From: Symbiodinium natans
Taxonomy: Eukaryota; Sar; Dinophyceae; Suessiales; Symbiodiniaceae
Length of the DNA stretch: 64,000 nucleotides
Assembly (NCBI GenBank): GCA_905221605.1
Contig: CAJNDS010002672.1
Location: 155,056-219,055, forward strand
Direction of reading: 5' to 3'
The notes under the pieces: generated by a model
Told to the model about the DNA's origin: nothing
Databases searched by the model: none
What the model saw: only the letters and a program-made list of their open reading frames with translations
Shown here: piece by piece, positions 37,801 through 49,800 of the stretch
How the letters are laid out: the number at the start of each line of letters is the position of its first letter
How positions within the stretch are numbered: the first letter of the stretch is position 1
Made by a program: the position numbers and the translations under genes

Positions 37801-40800
37801 CAGCAACTAAGCTATATGAGCCTTAGAAGGGTTCCCTGAACCCTAAACCCTACACGCTAAACCCTACACCCTAAACCCTAAACCCTAAACCCTCACCCTA
37901 AATCTGTACCCTAAATCCTTATCCCTAAACCCTCAACCCTTATCCCTAAACCCTGAAAACTAAACCCTAAACCCTAGAATAGGGCCCTTCATGATTGAAG
38001 GCTAACCTTTCTTGGCCCAGTGTACTCAGCAACTATGGGGCTTACAGGCGTGTAGGGAGGGTCGGCAGGGCTGCTTTTGTTCTTGTAAAGGGATGATCGC
38101 AGAAGGAAGGGGGTGAGACGATGTCCCGAAAATTGCCGAGCCCCAAACCCTGAACCCCAATCCCCAGACCCTCAACCCGAATTGCTAGGCCCTAAGCCCT
38201 AAACCGGAATCCCCTCTACAACCTGAACCCTAAACCCTAAACCCTACACCCTACACCCTACACCCTAAACCCTAAACCCTAAACCCTACACCCTAAACCC
38301 TAAACCATAAACCCTAAGCAGGACTTCGTCGTTCACCACGTCGCGTCCCTGCAGCCGTTCTCGCCGGACATCATCCGGGCAGTGCGGGCGCGCGAGGCAC
38401 TCCGGGGCCGCCTGGCGCATTTTTGGAGGTTAGGGTTTAGGGTTTAGGGTTTAGGGTTTAGGGGTTTAGGGTTTAGGGTTTAGGGTTTAGGGTTTAGGGT
38501 TTAGGGTTTAGGGTTTAGGGTTTAGGGTTTAGGGTTTAGGGTTTAGGGTTTAGTGATTCTGGACTTTTGGGGGGTTTGTAGGGTGTGAAATCGGGTTTAT
38601 AGGGTACATAGGGTTTATGGGGGCCTCTGAGATTTTTCCCCCAGGCCTCGGAGTAAAATTGAAAGCTTCTGAGTCAACTATTCTTCTCGCCTCTTCGCCT
38701 GGTGTCCCGCCCGGTTTCCCGGCTGGCCACCGGCAGAGAAGTCTGCAGAGAGTCACGCCGAGTATCCCTGGAGCTCCCATTCCGGTGTCCAATCTTGCAG
38801 GCAACTGTGACAGAATCCTGCAGCGAAGTATCCTGAGTCACCTGTCCAAGAAAAGCCAGGATGGCTCCGACTTTTGAGTAGGACCGATGGAAGTAAATAG
38901 TTGGGGGTTTAAGGTTTTTAGGGTTCGTAGGGTTTCGGACGTTTGTAGGGTTCAGCATTCCCCTTAGCCCCCCCATCCCCCCCTGCACAACATGGAAAAG
39001 GCCAAAAACTGAAGGGGCATAACCCTAAACACTGAGCACTAAACCCTAAGGCCTAAGCCCTAAACCCTAAACCCTAAACCCTAAACCCTAAACCCTAAAC
39101 CCTAAACCCTAAACCCGCTCGACCCTAAACCCAAGGATTCGCGCGCCCGTTGCGGGGCGGGCGCCGAGATCTCCACCACTTGAGCTACTCGACCTCCAGG
39201 ATCTCTACCTTCTGGAGCCACAGTTGGCATGGAAACAAGTGGCTCAAGGTGGCGTGGTCCCTAGACCCTAAACCCTAAACCCTACACCCTAAACCCTACA
39301 TCCTAACCCTACACCCTAGACCCGACACCCTACACCCTAGGTTTGGGGTTGAGGGTTGAGGGTTTGGGGTTCAGGGTTCAGGGTGGGGGCTGCTCTAAAC
39401 CTTGTATACTCTATATGGGGATTTCCCAAAATGGGCGTACCCTTTTGGGGGGGTTCTTTTTCTTACGGATCATAGTATTTGGGGTATATTGCCCTATTCT
39501 GGAAGATACCCATATACCCTACAAACCCTATAAACTATGGACCCTATGAAACCTTTCTTCTGTCGCGTTCTGGGAGGTACACTTGCAGGGTCATGTAGCG
39601 TCGGTCTCAAAAATTAGACGTCGCGCTGCGGCTGCTCATAAGGGGCTTTCTGGTTCTGTTGCCAGCCTCTTTGTGGCTTCTACTGCTGCTGACCTTCGAA
39701 AATCTTGAAAGCCCCTAAAAACCCTGAGCCTTATCCTTATAAACCCTATAAACCTCCCAACATCCCTCAAGCCCTTTAAGCCCTTAAAACCCCTCAAACC
39801 CTTTTTAAACCCTTTTTAAACCCTTTTTAAACCCTTTTTAAACCCTTTTTAAACCCTTTTTATTAAACCCTGTTTAAACCCTTTTTAAACCCTTTTTCAA
39901 ACCCTTTTTAAAACCCTTTTTAAACCCTTTACCCTTGACACCCCTAAGTTGGGAACCTACACCCTAAGCCCTAAACCCTAAACCCCTAGCCCTAAACCCC
40001 AAACCCTAAGCTCTCTCTCTCTAAGCCCTAAAGAGCCAGAGGCCCTGACTGCCCTCTGGCTCTACAACTCGCTTCCGGCCGCGAAAGTGTCGACGCTGGG
40101 TGCCTTGGCGGCCGCGGGCCTCTACGCCCTGGACATCCTTCCGGGCCTGGACTACTGGGATCTTTGGAGATGCCGTTTAGAAGGGTTTGTTTTTTGGGGG
40201 GGAGGGGGGGGGGGAGGGAGGGGACGGCGGGAGGGGGGGGTGGGGTCATTGGGCCTAAGCCCTAACAACTTCCACAATTCCCTACATCCAGGCTCTTTTT
40301 AGCGGCCTTTGGGCGTTGTTGGTCCTTTGGTTTTCAGCCCGGAGGGGCCAAAGCCCATCCCGAACAGGGCTCCTGGTCAACTTCCGTTACAAACGAACCT
40401 CCTAAACCTCATAAACTTCCTAAACCCTAAACCCTAAACCCTAAACCCAAACCCTAAACCCTAAACCCTAAACCCTAAACCCTAAACCCTAAACCCTAAA
40501 CCCTAAACCCTGATCAAGTTGTATCCTCCCTTTCTGACCCTACCTAGACTTCTGAAACCCAGTGGTTCCGAGGATGCCTACGCGTACCCTCGCAGCTTCT
40601 GGGCATCCGCGGTGGGTGTGGTGCTCTACAGCCGCCCTGCCGTTTAGGGTGTAGGGTTTAGGGGTTTAGGGGTTTAGGGTTTAGGGTTTAGGGTTTGGGG
40701 TTTGGGGTTTAGGGTTTGGGGTTTAGGGTTTAGGGGTTAGGGTTTAGGGTTTAGGGTTTAGGGTTTACGGCAGAGTTCTGGTTTGCGCGGGGCTTTTGTA

Positions 40801-43800
40801 GAGGAGGTCGGGTTGCCTCAGGGGTCCGAAAGGGCTTTGCAGCTGCATTTTTTTTCGTAGGCGGGCGGGGGAGGGGGGGGGGGTGGCGGGCGGGGGGGGG
40901 GGGGGGGGGGAAAGGAGGGCCCTTGGTGCTTTTTTGGGCTCAGGCCTCCCTGAACGATTAAGATTTCCTGAAGAAACCCCCCCCCCCCCCCCCCCCTCAA
41001 AAAAAAAAAAAAATGAAAAACACAAACAATCAACACGATCTTCCTTCCTTTGTTGGGGGGCTTCCTGAAGCAAAAAGGAGCAAAGGAGCTGTTTAAAAGC
41101 GAGCCCCTCCTTGTGGGACGCAAGGGCCTTCCGCAACCCGGGGGTGGATGACCTGCTGTGAATGCGCGCGGTCTGTAGAACCTGCTTATGCTCTGTTTGA
41201 AGCTTTTGGGCGGCTTTTAAGCTAATTCCTCATTGTAGTTGTTATCTATGAGCATGCTACCCAAGTAAGCATGCATGGACCCCGAATCCGCTGCTACGAC
41301 GCGAAGTAAGTTTATTGAGACGTGAAGAAGCCCACCCATTTCGGGCCTCCAAAGAACAAGAACAACCTAGCCCTCCTACATCTTGCTTTTGTAAAGACAT
41401 GTTCGCTTTGTGAAGCGGTTGTGGATGCCCTATACTGAGCCTATTATGGTTCAGGAGGTCATGACGGTCATGAATTCGGACTCATGGTTTCAATGCTGGT
41501 TTGAAGGGCTTAGGGTTTAGGGTTTTGGTTTAGGGTGTGGGTCGTACACCGCAAAGAACATACAGGCAGGTCTTTTGGGGGGACATCGGAAAAGTCGGCT
41601 GCTGCACCCTTCTCAGTGTGATCGGTGGGCTGTTCCAGCCAACTTGCGGATGGCTATGATGCATGTGCCTAAAGCCTAAACCCTAAACCCTAAACCCTAA
41701 ACCCTAAACCCTAAACCCTAAAGCGTCTGCTTTAAGGTGCGACACTCTTCTGTTGGCCGGCGCCGCAATCCATTTTTCTGGACGTGCTCTGCATAGACCA
41801 GCGCGACCCCGCGCGGAAAGCCGCCGGAATCATTTCCATGGGCGCGCTTCTTTGTCATAGTTGGGTGCCATTTTACATCCTTTAAGGGTACTTTTCCCCC
41901 TATAAAGACTTAAAAAAAGTGTACTTCTTTAAGGGTACTTAAACCCGATAAGGAATAGACATTTACATGCTTATTTAATATTATCCCAACACCCTAAGCC
42001 CTAAACCCTCAACCCTAAACCCTAAGCCCTAAACCCTAAACCCTAAACCACGAACTAGGTTTCTGAAGTGCTCGGAGTCGATGCTCGTTCCTTGGGGACT
42101 GAGAAAGTCACCTTTTTCCCTTTTTTTGGGCTATGTAGAATCCTACTAGGTAGAACGGCTTAGCCGTTAAAACCCTAAACCCTAAACCCGAAACCCTAAA
42201 CCCAAAACCCTAAACCCTAAATGCTAAACCGTAAACCCTAAACCCAAAACCCTAAACCCTAAACCCTAAACCCCTAAAACCTTAAACCCTAAACCCTAAA
42301 CCCTAAACTCTAAACCCTAAACCCTAAACCCTAAACCCCCTAAGGTTCTGTGGGATCCGACCTACACCCACCGGCTCTGGTGCATCTTTGCGCCTGGGGC
42401 TCTCCGTGAAGCCCTGTTTTCCCCACCCCTTTTGTCCCTCCCAAAACTACCCTAAACCCTAAACCCTAAACCCTAAACCCTAGGTCTGTCGGCCCGAGAC
42501 CTCCCAGTGGTAGACCCGGTACTAGGTTCTATCACTAGGCCAACCTGCGGGCATGGAAATTGCCAGTACGTGGGCACAGGCGATTAGCCAGGTGCAACCT
42601 TGGGTGCCCCTGCACAGACATTCTGTCTGGTCCAGGCATAAAGTTGTGTATTGGCAGTGTGCATGGACACGAGCTGACCAATCAAGCGGCCACATTGTTG
42701 ATCCTCAGCTGCCCAGCTTGGGACAGAATTCCTTCTCCAGAACTTGGCGAACGACCAACGACCGCATCTCTTTCCACCACCCGACAGGAACTACGCTGCA
42801 AGAGGGGAATATCTATGTAGTCTATGGAGGTCTAGCGCCAGTATGGCATGAGTCCGATGCTTGTTGGATGGCCGAGCTCCCGAAGATGGGGCCTGTGTCA
42901 GGATGTTGCAAGCTCGTCGGTCACGACGCGCAGGGCTGTGAAGTCATGAAGTTGCCGGAAGCTCTGACGCCTCAAAGTGCCCTTGGATGCCTGGCAGTCT
43001 GCTGCCCGACGCAAGATATGCGAGGGCTACAGGCCATGAACGTCAAACCAGCAGATGTTTCTCTCTCCGGATATGTTGCACCAGAGTCGGGACGTTTCCG
43101 TCCACTGCCCACACCCAGATCAGGACAAACGTGGACGCAATGGTTGCAAGAGAACAGGGTCACTTTCCAGCCAGACACATGGGCTACCATTGACGGGCAC
43201 CATGTCAAGAAGGAACATCGACTTTCAGGCGACCCGATTATCCTACGTTTGCACCTTCGTCTTCGAGGAGGGGCCAAACCCACCATGAAACACGACAGCA
43301 TCATGAAGAAGCTGATCACACATCTTCAGGAGAAGGGTGTTCCAGCAGAGACGGCGCCTGAGCGCGCAGAACTCATTCTGGACACGCTGGGAGCTCAAAC
43401 AGTGTCTGAGGCCTATGAAGCCATTGACCCATGGAAGGCGCTCAAACAGGCTGCAGGCAACAGAGTTCGACTTGTGCAACCAGGCGAGCTTAAATCTGCA
43501 AAGTCAAGATCGAAGGCGACAGGGGCCGAAGACCCATGGCTACAGGATGATCCCTGGAAATCTGCAAAGGTTACGCCCGAGCGCCAGGCTCCAAAAGAGG
43601 AGAAGAACCCCGCACCGATCGCTATTTCCTTGGTGCCGGGACATTTCCTGGATGAGGATGGTGCGCCCCTCCCCATACTGGACCATATCGCGTCAGAGGC
43701 CAAGGGGGTGGCGATGATGGACGTGGAAGATTTCGAAGCGTTCAAAGGCTTTGACTACCTGCTCTCAGAGGACGAGCTTGGGGCGGTGATTCTTGGAACG

Positions 43801-46800
43801 CAACAACCAAATGCGGGAGGCTACTCTTCCAAGGCCATCACCTTCCCAGCGTGGAATACTGACAGCAAAGTCCTTCTTAGAGGATACCTGGTTGACTTGG
43901 GGAGCCGCAAGGTACAACAAGCGCAGGCTAAACATTGCATCAACATCCAGATCGCCGATGTTGCCATCCTCTCCGTCGAGATCAGGAAAGAGTACACCGC
44001 TGTCTGGCAGAGCGTGGCCAGAAATCCCCTGAAGCACGCCTGGATGTCAATTGAAGGATTGCAAAGAGCTACGATAACAACCTGGAGCCGGCGCTTCTTT
44101 GGTGGTCGGAAAGAGACAAAGGCAGAGTTTGCTACATCCTGGCATGCCTTTGTGAAAATCCAGGCGAGCAACCTGGAGCATTTCCTTCAACAATCAGGTC
44201 GAGCTGCAGTGTTTCTTACACCAAAGGAGGTTGAGAGTGCAGCGCCGTCTGGGAAATTCCGCGTCATATGGTTGGACCACAGTGATCTGGAGAGAGCCCA
44301 GAAGACACACAGACTACACCCAGAATTTCTGGGAATTGTGCGAGGCAAACAGTCTCTGGGCCTTCGTACCAGAGCCGCAGAGTACACGGCCTTGAGGAAG
44401 AAGCTGGATCCATCATGGGGGCCGGACGGAATCCTGGTAGATGTGGTGGTGGCGCGACGATGGATTCTGGCACCAATGCCACCCCAAGTGGACAAAAGCC
44501 TGGTCCAACAAATCATCTCGAAGCTGGGTTGGCGAGCAGTGCCGCTCAAACAAATTGCAGCCAATAGCTGGCTCATTGGGTCAGAAGAGGCAGACACCCC
44601 ACCGTCCGACACCTTTGAGTTTGCAGGCAAGCCAGTCTTGATCACCGAGCAGACCGCTCGAAAGCCGAAGTCAGAATCAGACGTGGTGGTGGCAGCCCCG
44701 ACCGCCTTCAAGCGAAATTTCCAGGAGAGGTTGGCAAAGAAGCTGCCTGTGCAAGGCAATTTCCTGCAAACAACATCGGATGTGGCTATGGCGCCCAACA
44801 CCATCAAGGCTACCACGTCCAGCATGTTAGCAGAGATCAAAGAAGAGTTGAATGGCCGACTCCTTGACCTCCAAACGCAGATGCAACACGCGGTCAACTC
44901 TGTCAATCAGAGGGTCGAAGCAGTGGAAAGCCAAGCCGCCACTGTGAACATGGAGCTCCAAGCAAGTGTTCTTCACAATGAACAGCGCGTTCAGCAGATG
45001 GAGAGCATGGTCCAGTCAATGCAGACAACAGTCGTGACGAAGGCAGATTTGACTGAGGCGCTGAGAAGCGCGATGGAGAGCCAGACCAGAGATATCCGTA
45101 TGTTGCTGAATCCTAAACGTTCACCTGACGCGTCCCCAGCCGGAGAAGCCAAGGTGTCAAGGATTGCGTGAATTTTTCAGCTGCAAGGACCACTTTCACC
45201 ACGCCTTAGATATCTCGAGATCAATGACGGTTCTATGTCCGGAGATTCCTTGAGTTTTCTCCCCCCAGAGCGTGGTCGTGATCCTTTTCAATTTGAGGGA
45301 AGATCGTGTCCGATCCCCTGGTGCAAACCGAATTCTTTCTTTGCTGGGATATCTTGCACCTGTTGCAAAATTGAGAGCACTCTTCTGGGTTATTCGGATT
45401 CCTTGGAACCAGTCTTTCCAACGTTTCCTTTTACTTTTTATATTCGTTTGTGTGTAGTACACTGGGTTATAGCGCAATTGTGGTTTCGTCACGACGGTGA
45501 TCTTAATCCGTGGCGTGCAACAAGGGTGGGTGAAGCAGCCAACCCAGGTCCGTGGACAATCGTTGTCAAGAACATTGTTTCCGCAAGCAAACACATACAG
45601 GATTTCAACATGGACTGCGACTGTGCTATTTGGACAGAAACAGCTGCAACCAAAATCATACAGGAACGTGTTTGCCGCCGTGCCCGACACCTGAAAGCTA
45701 CGGTTGTCTTCTCTTCACCGGCGCCAGCGAGAAGGAAATTCGTGAACAAAGGTGGAAAAATGGAGGCTATGGGTACGTTGATTTTCTCCAAACGCCCTCA
45801 ATGCGATCTCAGCCTTTCATGGGACGCAGCGGTGTTTGCAACAGCTAGAGTGGCAGACAGTACCAGCTACATTGGGCCCGTACAAATACGTGTCATTGCT
45901 GTTTATGGATACCATTCTGGCATCCCCGACGCCTCCTCCAAGAACAACCGCCTTCTAGCTAGTGTCTTTTCGCAAGCTTCGAAGTTCATGATCCCCGCAA
46001 TTGTTGCTGGAGATTTCAACTGTTGCTTGGAGCAGGTAAGTTGTTGGAGTCAGGCAGTTGCAATGGGCTTTGTGGACCTTGGCGCAAGACATGCAGCACT
46101 CAATGGAGAGGCCCCTTCAGTCACCTACAGAGGCACATCTAGATTGGACTTCATTGTTGCCAACGCGCCGGCAGCACAGGCTTTTCAGGACTTCGTGGTT
46201 CATCCTGAGGGATATAGGGATCATGCAACTTTACAGGCCTCCTTTTCGTGGCCGAACAAAATTCCCAAGATGTGCCAGTGGACCATGCCTTTCGACCTTG
46301 CACAAATCAAGCCGTTGCATGTTGCAATCCAGCAGGAGCCATGTCTGCCGCAAACCATTATAGGGATCCAGGACGCTATTTCTGTTGGGGACGTTGATGA
46401 GGCGTTGAGGTTTTTTGTCCAGGGTTTCGAGGCTAAAGTTCAGTTGGTTGCCACCAAACAGCAGCAGAAGCCACTCCGATCAGCTTTCTTTGGGCGCAAT
46501 GAGGGCCATGTGTGCTACCGTTCGGCGCAGCAAGTGGATACAAGTATCTTGGGAAACCTTTCCTCAGACAGAGAGGTTATTAAACAACGTATTCGTGTGG
46601 TTAATCGGATACATGAGATCCTTCACCTGGTCACCAAGGACAAGAATCGCCCCAAAGCAATTTCCCTTTGGGTATCAGTTTTGCAATCGCAGGGTTTTCA
46701 GCCGGATTTCCCGTCTTGGCTTTTGGACAACGATATGTGTTCAGAGGTTCCTTTAGAACTCCCTTCTGTTCCGTGGCTCCAGAACATCTTCCAAGGCTTT

Positions 46801-49800
46801 GAAGGGGAGATTAAGCGCTGGGAGGCCAAGATCGAACGCGACCGCAGACATTCTGCGTCACAGGCCTTCCTTGATGATTGGAAACGGGGGGGGAAGCTAC
46901 ATGCACAAATGGTAAAAGACACTGGCCTTGGAACCCTGGATTGTTTGGAGCAAAGTACAAGATTGTCAGTGCGCTTGTGTCGTTCCGCCAAAGAACAACC
47001 AGCAGTCTTCTCTACTGAGCAGGTCAAAGATGCTGTGCTCGGTTCCGTGTGGTGTTTTGGCAAAATCCAAACAAGAGTCACAAAGATCGAAGGGAACAAG
47101 GTCATCATTGATAAGCCACCGAAGCTGGAAATGACGCGAAGACAGGTGGTCCAAACTGCGTGGAACGCTGACCCTCTGTTTGTAGCCAAGCAGGTTCAGT
47201 CCTTCTGGGATGGTTTCTGGAACGCTGACAAAGAACCGGACTACACCGTCATGGAACAACTGGTCAATGGTTTGCCTCAGTTGCCAACTTTCGACCATAC
47301 CGTGACGGCAGCTGACTTGCAGGATGTTATAAAGACTTTGCCACTGACCAAAGCAAGAGGATTGGATGGGTGGAGCAACACGGAGCTTCGATTGTTGAAT
47401 GCGTCAGAGGTGGAACAGCTGGCAGACATCTTCAACCTGTCGGCAGCAGCAAACAAGTGGCCTACCTCACTCTCTGAGGCGGCTGTGTCATTGCTGGCGA
47501 AGGTCGAACATCCTCGAACGCCCAAAGACGGACGTCCCATCACAGTGCTGCCGACTTTATATCGTATCTGGGGAAAGGCGCAGACAAGGAAAATTTTCTC
47601 AGCCATGCTTCCCTATCTGCCGGCGGATATCTTTGGAAGTGTGCCAGGGAGGAGTACTGAGGACGCAGCATGGGAGCTACAATGCACTCTGGAAGAGGCA
47701 ATGGCAAATGGCGAAGCACAAACAGCTCTGTCTTTCGACCTCAGCAAGGCGTACAACACTTTGCCGAGACCCTTTATAAGGTTGCTCGCCAAAAAATGTG
47801 GTTGGCCAGATGAACTGATCAACCTGTATATGACATGCCTGACCCAACTGCGACGACACTTCAGAGTTCAAGGAAACCTGTTCTGCCCCACGCAGAGCAA
47901 GATAGGTGTGCCTGAAGGGTGCCCCATTGCTGTGCCTGTCATGATCATGGTCACATGGTCGATTACGGCTTTGCTGGGTGCAAACCACCAGCGCATGATA
48001 TCCTATGTCGACAATTGGACGGCCCTTACTTCAGACGTCTCGATGACGGACAGAGTCCTGGAAATGATCCATTGGGCCACCAAAGGGCTGACCCTCCTGC
48101 TGAATCCGGACAAGACAAAGGCTTTTTCTACGACAGCAGAGGCAAGGCGGCACTTGCGTACGAAATTCTTTCAAGGACATCCTTTGCAAGTGGTGCCAAC
48201 CTCACAGGACCTGGGTGTTGTTTTTACAGCCACTAAGAGAGCAACGTCACAAAAGCTCCATGAACGCCTGGACGCAAATCAGGATAAGTTCGACCGCCTA
48301 CGCAGCACACAATGGACAGCCGCAAAAAAGTGCCAGGTATTGATAAGAGTGGTTGCACCATCGTTGCTCTTCGGGGCATCTTTGGCATCCACCCCACCTT
48401 CTTATTTGGCGCTCTTGCGTGGGCGTTTCTCCGGGGCAATATGGGGTACAAACAACCATCGTGACCATTTTTTGGCACCACTATACAGCGCAACAGAGGT
48501 ATACGAGCCTTTTTGGATAATTTTCTGGCAGCGTTTTCGAGCAATACGCCGTGCTGGTGCAAGGGATTTTGCAACGTTGGAGCGACGGTGGCAAATAGTT
48601 CTACAGAGTGGAAAGGCCTCGGGCCCGCTGCGATATTTCGTGGATTTTATACAAATCATCGCATGGAGGCCAGAGTCAGAGATGACGATACAAACTTGTG
48701 AAGGGTCTTTTCACATGCTGCATGCTGATAAGGAGCAGGTTGCCGTTTTCTTGCATAGAGACTGGCTGCGCCATGTTGCCGCCAAAGGGCGGCGTGGAAA
48801 ATGGGACTATGTCGTAACCACGGATTGGGAGCTCACACATAAGCTGCGCAGGACGTCCAAGGTGAACCTGGGCATCTTGGGGAGCTTCACCGCAGGGGCA
48901 GCGATTTTTTCCAATCAAAAACGCCATTTTTTGGATGCCCAACAAGTTTGTTGCAAACATTGTGGCCGCGAGGACACGCAGGCGCATCGTTTATTTGAGT
49001 GCCCCTTCTACACGGCTTGCAGACAAGATATTCCAATAGAGGCACTGACGCGATTGCCTTCTCCCCAGACAGAACAAGGTCTGTTCAGGAAGCCGCTGGC
49101 GATTAAAGAGTGGGAGGACCTCGCAAACGAAATGACCATGCCGGAGTTCCCACAGATGTTCGATGTACCAGTTTCCCTTTTTACCGACGGTAGTACAGAG
49201 CAACTTGGTTTGGTATCTTGCAGTGCTTGGTCTGTTGTTTTAGCTGAGGACAATAAGCTTGATGGCACAATGCTGGAATCAGGGGTAGTCCCGGGCAGAC
49301 AAACAAACTTCAGGGCTGAACTGATGGCGGCGTTGGTCGCTATCCAATTGGCGCCGCAGGGTTGCTTGTACATTGATAATTCAGCAGTCATCAAGGGGCT
49401 TCGGCGACTACAAAAAGAGGGATGGCAAGAACATTTCTGGACAAAAGCAGTTGAGTCATCACTGTGGAGGCAAGTATGGTTTGTTTGGAAAGAGAAGGAC
49501 CCCAAGGCATGGAATATTCAGCATGTTCGTTCACATAGAGATATCTCCGAGGCAAAGTCTGATTTTGATGCATGGTGCATTTACCACAACGATTTGGCTG
49601 ATTTCTTTGCAAAAAAGGCCAACCGTGAGCGACCCGTGCAGCAGAAGCAGATTTATTGTCATGCTGCCCGAGAAGGGGCTCGCCTTGAAAAGACGTCCAA
49701 ACACATCTTTACCTTGCAGAGTCGTGTGTTGCAACAAGCAGGTTCTGGCCAGAAGCGGCCAGCCACCCCTGAAGCAAAAGCACATGAACAGCAGCGGGTC

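Larger units (their letters stand above)
37568..41736 (+). other. Possible upstream exons of the nested membrane-protein gene
   Basis: Five islands between CCCTAAA and TTTAGGG arrays read as exons: ATG...MEDGDMQ (37568-37588, donor gcgggg); [19 protein letters not shown] (38322-about 38396); [13 protein letters not shown] (39200-about 39238); [12 protein letters not shown]... (40042-about 40171, hydrophobic); [20 protein letters not shown] (40573-about 40638). Borders and phases were not all resolved. They precede the firm exons of the nested gene in the same strand. The rest of the tract is arrays, a MITE-like element (37619-37811), and a CCCTTTTTAAA tandem (39790-39930). Confidence 0.45.

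Noticed and set aside
40818-41136. ORFs with poly-Pro/poly-Gly and poly-Phe around 40860-41010
   Set aside because: They are produced by G, C and A homopolymer runs and are likely non-coding.
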